NCBI GenBank assembly: GCA_934364795.1
Contig: CAKRMK010000031.1
Location: forward strand, 1-41,072
Reading direction: 5' to 3'
Length of the DNA stretch: 41,072 nt
Source: an uncultured Blautia sp.
GTDB taxonomy: Bacteria > Bacillota > Clostridia > Lachnospirales > Lachnospiraceae
The position numbers and the translations under genes were made by a program. Below, piece by piece: positions 1 to 7,642 of this stretch. The stretch's first letter is position 1. Each line of letters begins with the position of its first letter. The notes beneath the pieces were generated by a model that saw only the letters and a list, made by a program, of their open reading frames with translations, was not told where the DNA came from and did not search any database.

Positions 1-237
1 GGAAGCTGGTTTATTTCTGGATATAATACAGCTTCAAAAGAAGAAAAGGAAAAATATGATGAAAAGAAGTTATGCAGAACAATGGGAATTGGAATGTCTG
101 TTATAGCAATTCTTATGTTAATTATGGGCCTGTTTGAAAATTTTTTGCCTGCATTTTTTGTATATATTGCATCGGGGATTATTGTGGTTGATGTCGTGGT
201 GATTATTATTTTGGAAAACACGCTATGCAAAAAGTAA
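1..237 (+). CDS. DUF3784 family membrane protein, 3' part (5' end outside window)
   Basis: An open frame runs from the first base to a TAA at 235-237 and gives 78 residues. It begins SWFISGYNTASKEEKEKYDEKK, and that stretch (Trp-Phe-Ile-Ser-Gly-Tyr-Asn-Thr, then KEEKEKYD) is the hallmark start of the cytoplasmic loop in DUF3784 proteins, small two- or three-helix membrane proteins common in Firmicutes. Two hydrophobic helices follow, at about residues 32-50 and 53-70, and the protein ends in a short basic tail. The start codon and first helix lie left of the window. The function of the family is unknown. Confidence 0.75.
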   Translation, partial: GSWFISGYNTASKEEKEKYDEKKLCRTMGIGMSVIAILMLIMGLFENFLPAFFVYIASGIIVVDVVVIIILENTLCKK

Positions 238-269
238 CAACTTTTGGTTATGTTTTTATTTGAAATATT

Positions 270-389
270 ATGTCAATTTCTTTTATTGCTGGAATAATCA
301 TAGATACCTATTATCAAGGAGTTTTAAATTTTCATTGTGCGGAGACGTTGCAAAATTTAGAACCAGGAGAGGAAAGAATTATTGAATGA
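270..389 (+). CDS. possible small ORF or remnant, 39 aa, unrecognised
   Basis: A short frame starts with ATG 33 bases after the DUF3784 stop and ends at TGA 387-389. It would encode a hydrophobic start (MSISFIAGIIIDTYYQG) followed by an acidic tail (NLEPGEERIIE). No convincing ribosome binding site precedes it and I do not recognise the sequence. It may be the remnant of a second small membrane protein that once followed the DUF3784 gene, or chance. Confidence 0.2.
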   Translation: MSISFIAGIIIDTYYQGVLNFHCAETLQNLEPGEERIIE

Positions 390-446
390 AAAGAAATAAC
401 AATGCCGGTATATTTTGAAAAAAATTACCGCTTAGTTTCCCAGACT

Positions 447-511
447 GATATGCTCCCTTCTGAGGTGACAAGCAAAATAATAAAAACTTGTCACTTAGAA
501 GGGCGCATATC
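447..511. repeat. long imperfect inverted repeat (hairpin)
   Basis: Arms at 447-472 and 487-511 are complementary over about 25 bases with one mismatch and a small bulge (GATATGCTCCCTTCT... against ...AGAAGGGCGCATATC), separated by an A-rich loop of 14 bases. It lies between the DUF3784 end and the convergent methyltransferase gene. There is no clear T-run on either side, so it may be a small repeat element rather than a standard terminator. Confidence 0.6.
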
Positions 512-540
512 AACAATGATAACCCCTTAAGCTCTGCTCT

Positions 541-1305
541 TTATTTAGCTTTGCGCGCTACCAGTAAAAAACGATGAATCCGTCCCTCAACACAACCATT
601 TTGCTCTAAAATCTGTTGTGCATGCAGTAAGCTGTTCTTACAACGATCTACAGAGAAATCAGGAAATTCCCATTCTATAATATGTGCAAACCAGACGAGA
701 GCACCTATATCAAAAAATTTGATTGGACGGAAGCACTCCTGTGCATCCAGAATATCAAAACCTGCATCATGAAATTGTTTACGAGCAATATCCAGATACT
801 GTTCTGGAAATGGAAGCTTAGTTTTCCCTAAAAGCAACTCAACCAGTTCACGGTCATTTTGGGCTCCAACCTGTTCCGTGATAAAAATTCCTCCACATTT
901 CAAGACGCGATGTGTTTCTTCGACATTAAAATCACCGTGGCGATTGATAACAATGTCAAATTCAGAATCACCGAATGGCAGCGTATCCTTTCCGTCACCT
1001 GCACGAAAATCGATTCCCAGAGGAAGCAAGGTTTCCCTGCATAGCTGAATATTGGGAGGATAGGCTTCTGTTGCACTTGTTTTTTTATAAGGATGGTGGA
1101 GGGATAACAAAAATTCACCACCGCCGGTGTCAATATCCAGCAGCTTCATCTCTGGTTTTAAATAGTCGAATATGGTGCGTCTGTAATTCCAGGGCAAATC
1201 TGTTTCTTCTGTATATCTTCCATCAATATGCGAAAAATCCCATCCATGGATATGGGCAGCACATTCTTCTCTTTTCCAAAGGCTTATCAATTCATTTTCT
1301 TTCAT
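541..1305 (-). CDS. class I SAM-dependent methyltransferase
   Basis: 254 residues. The Rossmann methyltransferase core begins near residue 50 with LLDIDTGGGEF (motif I, the S-adenosylmethionine loop), followed by an acidic end of strand 2 (TEAYPPN), GDGKDTLPFGDSEFDIVINRH (motif III/IV region, with the Asp preceding a VINRH sequence) and a post-motif HRVLKCGGIFITEQVG. The start is set by AGGAGT six bases before ATG on the minus strand. The first Gly of the usual DxGxGxG is Asp here. The substrate cannot be read from the sequence; small molecule, antibiotic or RNA are all possible. It faces the hairpin at 447-511 and has no operon partner. Confidence 0.85.
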   Translation of the reverse strand: MKENELISLWKREECAAHIHGWDFSHIDGRYTEETDLPWNYRRTIFDYLKPEMKLLDIDTGGGEFLLSLHHPYKKTSATEAYPPNIQLCRETLLPLGIDFRAGDGKDTLPFGDSEFDIVINRHGDFNVEETHRVLKCGGIFITEQVGAQNDRELVELLLGKTKLPFPEQYLDIARKQFHDAGFDILDAQECFRPIKFFDIGALVWFAHIIEWEFPDFSVDRCKNSLLHAQQILEQNGCVEGRIHRFLLVARKAK

Positions 1306-1686
1306 AGTAACTACTCCTATTTTTTGTTATGATGTTAAAGTCAAAAGGTATTATGCCTCTAACTTGATATCCACGAATTGCTCCGCTGCAAAGCGGCTCT
1401 CGCAATTCTCATGCTATTGTTTTGTACATTAAATAGGTGCAGCTAACTGACAACAATATAAAATAACCTCGATACAATCTGTTGCCAGATTTACAACTGC
1501 ACCGAGTATTTATCTCGAATAAGTCTCATTGTGTGAGTTCACCGCCTTTCAAACGATCTTGTATCAGCATATCATTTTTTCCATAAAAAGAAAAGCCTCC
1601 TTAAATTGCTAAAAGCTTTACAGAGGTATATAAATGCGTCATTTTTAGTATTTTACAATGAAGTATGCTAGAATAATTCAAATAGA
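1306..1686. other. gene-free stretch with a small stem-loop
   Basis: No supported gene on either strand. An inverted repeat at 1375-1408 pairs GAATTGC with GCAATTC around an inner stem CCGCT-GCAA-AGCGG. It lies just upstream of the methyltransferase start, so it is not that gene's terminator. The rest is A/T-rich and carries frequent stops in all frames. Confidence 0.5.
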
Positions 1687-1842
1687 AGTTATAAGGGAAA
1701 AGCTATTCCTCCGTGTGGAGCCTGCCGTGAATTTATGACACAATTAATGCCAGAAGAATACAGAAAAATTGAGATAATGATGGATTATGAAAATGAGAGG
1801 ATAGTAACGCTTGGAGATTTAACACCTGAATGGTGGATATAA
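1687..1842 (+). pseudogene. cdd: cytidine deaminase, C-terminal fragment
   Basis: The frame ending at TAA 1840-1842 encodes AIPPCGACREFMTQL and, 29 residues on, GDLTPEWWI at the C-terminus. PCGxC supplies the two cysteine ligands of the catalytic zinc in cytidine/deoxycytidine deaminases, and the terminal LTPEWW-like ending fits that family. Only about 50 codons remain. The first zinc ligand and catalytic Glu (HAE motif) are missing, an in-frame TAG lies a few codons upstream, and there is no start codon with a ribosome binding site. It is a decayed 3' fragment that cannot be active. Confidence 0.8.
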
Positions 1843-1882
1843 AGATACCGGGGATTAGTAGAGGATACAGATCCACAAATAT

Positions 1883-1909
1883 TTCCTGTATAATAAGTAT
1901 ATACAGGAA
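1883..1909. repeat. perfect 10-bp stem inverted repeat
   Basis: TTCCTGTATA (1883-1892) pairs exactly with TATACAGGAA (1900-1909) across a 7-base loop, shortly after the cytidine deaminase fragment. No T-run follows on the plus strand, so it is only a weak terminator candidate. Confidence 0.45.
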
Positions 1910-2050
1910 GAAAAACAAGGAATAAACCTGTTTTAAATAGTAGAAGTTTTGGTACATCCGGGTGAAGGCATAAAATGACAGTAAATTGGCTGCTTTTTAT
2001 GCTTTTGTTACATTTTAGCTATTGGTCTGCAGTATAGCATATATGTTTTT

Positions 2051-2079
2051 TTGTCTGAATTGTGAAATAAAAAGATAAT
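2051..2079 (+). promoter_or_regulatory. candidate promoter for the Ig-like protein gene
   Basis: TTGTCT (2051-2056), 17-base spacer, GATAAT (2074-2079), in A/T-rich DNA about 45 bases before the downstream reading frame. It is an imperfect sigma-A consensus, and support is from sequence only. Confidence 0.35.
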
Positions 2080-2125
2080 CATGAAGAATTAAGCAGAAAG
2101 TAGGAAGTGGTTATGCTGACCTTGT

Positions 2126-2743
2126 ATGGAAGTGGATACGGTTAAAAGAATAGAATTGGTTGCATATCCTGAACGGAGCTATGTATTTCTTGGTTCTTCA
2201 ACCAACAGACCATCCAAAATAAGATCAAGTAATGAGTCCGTTGTCAGAATTAAAAGGCAAAAGGGAAAAGGCTATCCGTATGAAGGAAAGTGGTTACTTT
2301 ATTTACAGGCAAGAAAAGCTGGTACATCAACTGTAACAACAGTAGTAGATGGAAAAACATATAAAACAAAAGTAACTGTAAAGAAGTACGAAAATCCGAT
2401 TAAATCTGTAAGGATTGGAAATACTTCAATTTCCGGATCTAAATTTAACCGTTCTTCCCGAATCAGTATTCCGTATTCGAAATTTGCCAATAAAAAGGTA
2501 AAAACAAAAATTACCTTGAAAAAAGGATGGAAATTAGAGGAAATTAATTGCGAGAATCATAGATTTAAAACAGAACCTGGATTTTCCTATTATGAGCCGG
2601 TGGGAGAAGATGGCTCAGAAGGACGCGGCTTTGGAAATGGTGAAAAAATCCGCATAAATCAGGGTAAAGGTTCAGAAATTGGTATTTTAGCTATAAATGA
2701 AAAAACCAATAAACAGATATATACCTGGATAACACTGAAATAA
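2126..2743 (+). CDS. Ig-like (BIG2-type) domain protein, apparently lacking its signal peptide
   Basis: 205 residues. The first half (RIELVAYPERSYVFLG ... KIRSSNESVVRIKRQKG ... ARKAGTSTVTTVVDGKTYKTKVTV) has the pattern of a bacterial Ig-like group 2 domain: SS(N/D)xSVV, then A-G-T-x-x-V, then a closing T-V strand. The second half is a separate beta-rich region of unknown family ending in IYTWITLK. Such domains normally sit outside the cell, yet there is no signal peptide and no good ribosome binding site before this ATG. A better site (AGGAAGTGG) precedes an ATG at 2114 in another frame that stops after ten codons. This suggests a frameshift or loss of the 5' end. No catalytic residues are apparent. 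Confidence 0.6.
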   Translation: MEVDTVKRIELVAYPERSYVFLGSSTNRPSKIRSSNESVVRIKRQKGKGYPYEGKWLLYLQARKAGTSTVTTVVDGKTYKTKVTVKKYENPIKSVRIGNTSISGSKFNRSSRISIPYSKFANKKVKTKITLKKGWKLEEINCENHRFKTEPGFSYYEPVGEDGSEGRGFGNGEKIRINQGKGSEIGILAINEKTNKQIYTWITLK

Positions 2744-2789
2744 AATTCTGCTAAAACAGGAAAGTTAACTGTATCCACTGGAACAATGT

Positions 2790-2849
2790 GTGCCCTCAAA
2801 ATCTTCCACGAATTGTGACGCATATCTTGCAGAAAACCTTTGGGGGCAC
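2790..2849 (+). repeat. interspersed repeat copy A
   Basis: A 60-base copy of a family seen several times in this window. It begins GTGCCCTCAAAATCTTCC, continues AATTGTGACGCATATCTTGC and ends in CTTTGGGGGCAC, so its ends are roughly complementary and could form a hairpin. The best match is copy B near 12590-12627. Confidence 0.6.
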
Positions 2850-2868
2850 GCTTTAGTTTTAAATAAGA

Positions 2869-2894
2869 CCAGAGCTCTGAAATTCAGGCTCTGG
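2869..2894. terminator. probable bidirectional terminator stem-loop
   Basis: CCAGAGC (2869-2875) pairs with GCTCTGG (2888-2894), with additional CTGA/TCAG pairing inside. It lies between the convergent Ig-like gene (+) and the ECF operon (-). The T-runs are weak. Confidence 0.5.
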
Positions 2895-2952
2895 CCTTGA
2901 AAAGTAATGACATGTCTTTTTACAGGCAGACTTCAGTTAAAGAGAGGGGTTA

Positions 2953-3543
2953 TCAGTTAAACATCTCCGGTTCTACATATTTATCTGAAGAATAGCTGAA
3001 TCCATTCTGATATTTTACGGTAAGATACAGAGTCTCATTTCCATCATTAATCTTAACGAAGCATATGCCATTTTCATTAAATTTGTTTGTAATATCGATG
3101 CTCTGACTGTGATAATAAACCCACACACTTCCATCTTCTTTATATTCTACATCTGGTGAATCAATTTCAGCCATCAGCTCTTCTTCCGTGAGGGGACGTT
3201 CAGTTCCATCCGCATTAAAGGCAATACCGCCACCGCCGGATTGGGAGAGATTTCCATTTTCATCATAATATTCCATTGTGTAAGTTCCATCGTCTGAAAC
3301 CTCAAAAGTGGCAGTGGTCTGGTCACCGTGAATCCAAAGCTGAATGGTTCGCTGGATTCCGCCTACATTGGCAGCATAAGCAGTGCCTGTTCCACCAAGG
3401 ATAATACAGCCTGCAATTACAGCTGCAGCAGTTTTTATTTTCGTTCTTTTCTGTAATCTTGCCATTTTTTCTACCTCCATAAGTGAGCTTTGTGAGGTCT
3501 GCAATACAGAAAATGCTTTTTTGTACTTATCACGGTTCGTCAT
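2953..3543 (-). CDS. membrane-anchored protein, probable anti-sigma factor or sigma regulator
   Basis: 196 residues: a basic cytoplasmic N-terminus of about 37 residues (DKYKKAFSVLQTS...), one transmembrane helix at about 38-58 (TAAAVIAGCIILGGTGTAYA) and an extracytoplasmic domain rich in Asp, Gly and Tyr (FEVSDDGTYTMEYYDENGN). The start is fixed by AAGGAGG nine bases before ATG. The ATG lies inside the end of the ECF sigma factor gene, a 14-base overlap that implies translational coupling. In such pairs the partner usually holds the sigma factor through its cytoplasmic segment. No zinc anti-sigma motif (HxxxCxxC) is present, so the anti-sigma role rests on synteny and topology. Confidence 0.7.
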   Translation of the reverse strand: MTNRDKYKKAFSVLQTSQSSLMEVEKMARLQKRTKIKTAAAVIAGCIILGGTGTAYAANVGGIQRTIQLWIHGDQTTATFEVSDDGTYTMEYYDENGNLSQSGGGGIAFNADGTERPLTEEELMAEIDSPDVEYKEDGSVWVYYHSQSIDITNKFNENGICFVKINDGNETLYLTVKYQNGFSYSSDKYVEPEMFN

Positions 3544-4015
3544 TTTCCCATTCCTCCTTTAAAGAATCTTTCAGCATAGCTCTTCCACGGGAAAGGCGTA
3601 TTTTTACATTACTTTCGGAAATTTTCAAAATATTTGAAATTTCCCGCACGGAGTAATCTTCATAATAAAACAGGTGAATTACAATACGGTACTTATCCGG
3701 AAGCTTTATCACTTCCTCAAACAATTCTCTGGACTGGGAATCCGGAAAAGATAAAGTTTCCATATAATCTTCAAGAGAGCATTTGTTTTTTCTCCAGAAA
3801 GTCCGGCTGATGTTTTTTGCTTTATTGATGACAACGCGAAGAAGCCATGCACGAATATGCTGCTCACTTTCAAATTCTTTTTTGCTTGTGTAATATTGAA
3901 CAAATGTTTCCTGAACAACATCCTCTGCGTCCATCTGGTTCTGGCAGATGTTAAAAGCCGCAGCGTAAAGATGGGTCTGGTACAGTTCAATTAACTGTTG
4001 TACAGGTTGTCTCAT
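3530..4015 (-). CDS. ECF-type RNA polymerase sigma factor
   Basis: 161 residues with both essential regions of extracytoplasmic-function sigma factors. Region 2 is LYAAAFNICQNQMDAEDVVQETFVQYY (residues about 15-42), where the DAEDVVQETF motif contacts core polymerase and melts the -10. Region 4 near residues 100-150 contains LPDKYRIVIHLFYYEDYSVREISNILKISESNVKIRLSRGRAML, with the helix-turn-helix for -35 recognition. AAGGAG lies five bases before the ATG. It overlaps the downstream membrane gene by 14 bases, forming a sigma/anti-sigma operon that probably answers a cell-envelope signal. The target promoters are unknown. Confidence 0.92.
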   Translation of the reverse strand: MRQPVQQLIELYQTHLYAAAFNICQNQMDAEDVVQETFVQYYTSKKEFESEQHIRAWLLRVVINKAKNISRTFWRKNKCSLEDYMETLSFPDSQSRELFEEVIKLPDKYRIVIHLFYYEDYSVREISNILKISESNVKIRLSRGRAMLKDSLKEEWENDEP

Positions 4016-4104
4016 GAGCGCTCCTTTGAAACAATTTAGTTATTTGACATTTAATATTTTCAGGTACCTTCACTTATAATACAAATGAAAAACAGTATTG
4101 GTTA

Positions 4105-4141
4105 CAAAAAAATACCGGGATCAATCGACCACCGGTATTTT
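4105..4141 (-). terminator. rho-independent terminator of the MerR gene
   Basis: On the minus strand AATACCGG pairs exactly with CCGGTATT around a 13-base loop and is followed by a run of T. The first arm overlaps the last codons of the MerR-family gene. Confidence 0.8.
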
Positions 4142-4579
4142 AACAAGCTCTTTTTTTACTTCGCGAAACTGGGGAGGCATCTCATTGATTGACAATGTCT
4201 GAGGCGCACGAACTGTTCCCGCCTCTTTTGCTGTTTCGTAATACCAGCATTTATAATCAAGCACATCCATGGTACGCTGGAGTTCTTCCATTTGTGCCTG
4301 TAAAAGCTTGCGCTGGTTATAAAAAAGCTGGAGGCGCTCATCAATTGTGCTGTCACCCTCCATTGCAAGGTGAATGTATTGCTTGATATCTTTCAGAGAC
4401 ATTCCCGCCTTTTTCAGGCAGCTGATCACCTGAAGCCATTCATAATCTTTTTCGTGAAACATACGAATACCTCCCGGGGAACGTTCCACGAAAGGCAGGA
4501 GTCCTTCCTTATCATAATAACGTAAAGTAGAACTGGGAATTCCCAGTAATTTAGCCATTTCTCCTACTGTGTACACCAT
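4121..4579 (-). CDS. MerR family transcriptional regulator
   Basis: 152 residues. The N-terminal winged helix-turn-helix is typical of MerR: YTVGEMAKLLGIPSSTLRYYDKEGLLPFVERSPGGIRMF (residues 3-42), then the second helix-turn-helix (DYEWLQVISCLKKAGMSLKDIKQYI). A long coiled coil for dimerisation follows at about 75-110 (ERLQLFYNQRKLLQAQMEELQRTMDVLDYK). The C-terminal tail is short and has no metal-binding cysteine pair (one Cys only), so a small-molecule or aldehyde-type effector subgroup fits better than metal sensing. GGGAGA precedes ATG. It diverges from the GH3 glycosidase gene across 175 bases and may control it. Confidence 0.88.
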   Translation of the reverse strand: MVYTVGEMAKLLGIPSSTLRYYDKEGLLPFVERSPGGIRMFHEKDYEWLQVISCLKKAGMSLKDIKQYIHLAMEGDSTIDERLQLFYNQRKLLQAQMEELQRTMDVLDYKCWYYETAKEAGTVRAPQTLSINEMPPQFREVKKELVKIPVVD

Positions 4580-4674
4580 AAATTTATCTCCCGAATTCTA
4601 TTTAAAATGCTCCCATTAATCTGTAACAAGTATATAATCTGTGCAAAGGGATGTCAAGAATTGGCGGTTTATAA

Positions 4675-4703
4675 TTGCATTCTGCTCTTTGGTTTGATAA
4701 AAT
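4675..4703 (+). promoter_or_regulatory. candidate promoter of the GH3 glycosidase gene
   Basis: TTGCAT (4675-4680), 17-base spacer, TAAAAT (4698-4703), 51 bases before the start codon and in the intergenic region shared with the divergent MerR gene. Confidence 0.5.
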
Positions 4704-4720
4704 TGTAACGCACATCTTGC
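4701..4720 (+). repeat. interspersed repeat copy E (short)
   Basis: AATTGTAACGCACATCTTGC differs at two positions from the central box of repeat copy A (2811-2830). Only this box is present. It overlaps the -10 region and likely transcription start of the GH3 promoter. Confidence 0.4.
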
Positions 4721-4754
4721 TTACAATATTTTTCAGTACAGATAAGGAGGTATT

Positions 4755-7094
4755 ATGAAAAAAAGAAGTAGAATAACGACCTTTGTCCTTTCTGCTGCAA
4801 TGATAGCAGGAACATTTTGGGGAACGCCATGCCAGATAGTCCTGGCAGAGGACAACCAGGAAAATGAGATAAAAACAGTAAGTACCATAGAAGAGCACGC
4901 TGTGCTTGCAAGAAAAGCAGGAGCGGAGGGAACTGTGCTTTTAAAAAATGAGAATCAGGCGCTTCCGCTAAAAGAGGGAACAGAAGTTGCACTGCTTGGA
5001 ATGAACCAGATCACCTATGTAAAAGGCGGAACCGGTTCCGGAAATGTAAATGTGCCGTATATTGTAAATGGATATAGCGGATTGAAAAATAAAGAAAAAC
5101 AGGGCAAAATCAAAATTTACCAGCCTCTTTCACAGCTTTACATAGATGCTTATAAAAATGGAGAGACACAGGAACCTGTTGTGGATCAGTCCGTTGTTAA
5201 TGATGCGGCAAAGGAAGCTGATACGGCACTTGTTTTTATAGGCCGGAATTCCGGAGAGGGACTGGACCGCCAGGCAGTTCCAGGGGATTATTATCTTACA
5301 GAGGAAGAACTGGCACTTGTGGATGAAGCTGTGGAAGCTGGTTTTGCCCATATTGTTGTGATTTACAATGTAGGGGGGATGGTGGATACCAGCTGGATGA
5401 AAGACTATCCGCAAATTGATGGTTTTGTATATGCATGGCAAGGCGGATGCGAGGGAGGAAACAGTCTGGCAGATGTACTTTGTGGTGATGCCAATCCATC
5501 CGGAAAGCTGACAGATACTTTGGCTGCATCCTACGATGACTATCCGGCATCATCTGATCTTCTGGCACATGAGGATTATATGGAATATGAAGAAGACATT
5601 TATGTGGGATACCGCTATTTTGAAACACTGGCAAAGGATGAGGTGATTTATCCTTTTGGCTATGGACTTTCTTATACTACATTTGAATTTTCCACTCCGG
5701 AAGTAAGGGTAGAAGATGGAAAAATATATATAGAAGAAACAATTACAAATACAGGAACTACAGCAGGAAAAGAAGTTGCACAGGTTTATTTTAGTGCTCC
5801 TCAGGGAAAGCTTGGTAAACCGGAAAAAGAGCTGGCCGCATTTGAAAAAACCAGGGAATTACAGCCGGGAGAAAGCCAGACACTTACCTTGTCTTATGAT
5901 CTGTCTGATATGGCGTCTTATGATGATCTTGGAAAAGTTCAAAAATCTGCATATATCCTGGAAGCCGGGGATTATCATATTTTTGTTGGAAATTCCATTG
6001 AGGATGCAGGAGAAAAAGGCTCCGCTTATATTTATAATGTTTCAGAGGATACAGTTACGGAGCAGCTGTCAGAGCAGGCGGCACCTACGCAGCTTTCCAG
6101 GCGCCTGTTAGCGGATGGAAGCTATGAAGAACTGCCTGCTGGGGATCTTTCGGAAAAAGAATATGAGCGTTATGTTTCCGAAGAGGACAAAATTGATTAC
6201 AATGCGGAAGCGTCTCCAATTATGCTGGAAGAAGTAAAAAATGGAACCGCAGATATGTCTGACTTTCTGGCGCAGCTGACAGATGATGATCTGGTGGCAC
6301 TGTCAGGAGGCCAACCTTGCACAGGAGTGGCAGATACAGGTGGAATCGGAAATCAGCCTGCCTATGGAATCCCCAATGCAATGACGGCTGATGGTCCTGC
6401 AGGGATCCGTTTAAATATGAAATGTACCGCTTTTCCCTGCGGAACTATGCAGGCGTGTACCTGGAATACAGAGCTTGTAGAAGAAATCGGAAAAGCCTGT
6501 GCACAGGAGGCTGTGGAAGCCGGGATTAATATCTGGCTTGCTCCGGGAATGAATATTCACAGAGATCCTCTTTGCGGACGTAATTTTGAATATTATTCAG
6601 AAGATCCTCTGGTTGCAGGAAAAATGGCAGCAGCGCTGACAAGAGGAGTCCAGTCACAGAATGTTTCTATTACTATTAAGCATTTTGCGGCAAATAACAG
6701 AGAATATAACCGCCGTGATACGGACAGCCAAATGTCAGAGCGCGCACTTCGGGAAATTTATCTGAAGGGATTTGAAATTTGTGTAAAAGAGGCAGATCCC
6801 TGGAGTGTAATGTCCTCCTATAATCTGATCAATGGGGTTCAGACAGCAGAAAATTATGACCTTCTTACCAATATATTACGGGAAGAATGGGGATGGAACG
6901 GCGTTGTTATGACAGACTGGAGCAACAACAGCCAGCATGTAAAAGAGGCCATTGCAGGAAATGATGTAAAAATGAGAATTGGCGAGGAAGATGCACTAAA
7001 AGCAGCCCTGGCTGATGGAACCCTGTCCAGATATGAGCTGGTGCGAAATGTGCGGCGTATATTGGAAATGATTATAAAAACAGATGCATTATAA
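4755..7094 (+). CDS. secreted glycoside hydrolase family 3 enzyme with permuted domain order
   Basis: 779 residues with AAGGAGG before ATG. A signal peptide (MKKRSRITTFVLSAAMIAG..., cleavage near VLA-ED, residue 32) indicates secretion. The domain usually found at the C-terminus comes first: the GH3_C alpha/beta sandwich (about 45-300, starting ARKAGAEGTVLLKNENQALPL), then a fibronectin III-like domain (about 315-410, ENPFGYGLSYTTF-type entry and TNTGTTAGKEVAQVY). The TIM barrel comes last (about 505-779). In the barrel KHFAANNRE (Lys642-His643) binds substrate and VVMTDWS gives the nucleophile Asp721. The same inverted order is known in beta-glucosidases from Ruminococcus albus and Butyrivibrio. 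The substrate is probably a beta-linked oligosaccharide; beta-glucosidase or beta-xylosidase cannot be separated here. There is no anchoring motif. Confidence 0.9.
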   Translation: MKKRSRITTFVLSAAMIAGTFWGTPCQIVLAEDNQENEIKTVSTIEEHAVLARKAGAEGTVLLKNENQALPLKEGTEVALLGMNQITYVKGGTGSGNVNVPYIVNGYSGLKNKEKQGKIKIYQPLSQLYIDAYKNGETQEPVVDQSVVNDAAKEADTALVFIGRNSGEGLDRQAVPGDYYLTEEELALVDEAVEAGFAHIVVIYNVGGMVDTSWMKDYPQIDGFVYAWQGGCEGGNSLADVLCGDANPSGKLTDTLAASYDDYPASSDLLAHEDYMEYEEDIYVGYRYFETLAKDEVIYPFGYGLSYTTFEFSTPEVRVEDGKIYIEETITNTGTTAGKEVAQVYFSAPQGKLGKPEKELAAFEKTRELQPGESQTLTLSYDLSDMASYDDLGKVQKSAYILEAGDYHIFVGNSIEDAGEKGSAYIYNVSEDTVTEQLSEQAAPTQLSRRLLADGSYEELPAGDLSEKEYERYVSEEDKIDYNAEASPIMLEEVKNGTADMSDFLAQLTDDDLVALSGGQPCTGVADTGGIGNQPAYGIPNAMTADGPAGIRLNMKCTAFPCGTMQACTWNTELVEEIGKACAQEAVEAGINIWLAPGMNIHRDPLCGRNFEYYSEDPLVAGKMAAALTRGVQSQNVSITIKHFAANNREYNRRDTDSQMSERALREIYLKGFEICVKEADPWSVMSSYNLINGVQTAENYDLLTNILREEWGWNGVVMTDWSNNSQHVKEAIAGNDVKMRIGEEDALKAALADGTLSRYELVRNVRRILEMIIKTDAL

Positions 7095-7168
7095 CATGGT
7101 TGTAAAAGGCTTTCCGCAGGATGCAGTCGCAGATGTATGTGGCAATTGTTGAAAGAAAAGAGAAAAAT

Positions 7169-7600
7169 ATGGAAAATAAAGTTGATGAAGGTTTATCAGG
7201 AAACGAAAAAATAGAAGAAGCGATAGCTGCACTTCAGCAGGAACCAACACAGGAGCTTCTGGCACATGTACTTACAGTGATTCGCAGGAGAGTGCGGGAA
7301 AATGGCCAGCTGATTGTGGCTGTCTCGCCAGAGGCTGCTTATACGGATGCCAGTGGCGGCCAGCTGAAGCTTCAGGCAGTAAAAACACAGGACGGATCCA
7401 GCTGGTGGGCTGTTTTTACCAGTTTTGAAGAGGAACTAAAAGGCAGCGACAGTGTAATGTCCACTTTTATGGCTGACATGAAGAAAATACTGGAGGCGGC
7501 TTTGAGGGAGAAATCAGTTGAGGGAGTTATCCTAAATCCCTGGAACCGTACATTAATGCTGGACAAAACATTGATAGGCATTATATTAAAGAATGTTTGA
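7169..7600 (+). CDS. SseB-like domain protein
   Basis: 143 residues from the chosen ATG; an in-frame ATG at 7121 would add 16 residues but has poorer spacing to a ribosome binding site. The sequence follows the SseB N-terminal domain pattern: EEAIAALQQEPTQELLAHVLTVIRRRV, a central strand pair around QDGSSWWAVFTSFEEELKG, then DMKKILEAALREKSVEGVILNPWNRTLMLDKTLIGIIL. SseB-type proteins are small cytoplasmic proteins of ill-defined role (named for serine sensitivity in E. coli) that are widespread in Firmicutes. It starts 75 bases after the GH3 stop and might be read through from it. Confidence 0.7.
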   Translation: MENKVDEGLSGNEKIEEAIAALQQEPTQELLAHVLTVIRRRVRENGQLIVAVSPEAAYTDASGGQLKLQAVKTQDGSSWWAVFTSFEEELKGSDSVMSTFMADMKKILEAALREKSVEGVILNPWNRTLMLDKTLIGIILKNV

Positions 7601-7642
7601 GAAAATATTGCTGCAAAGTCTTCCGTAAAGCAGGGATATCTT

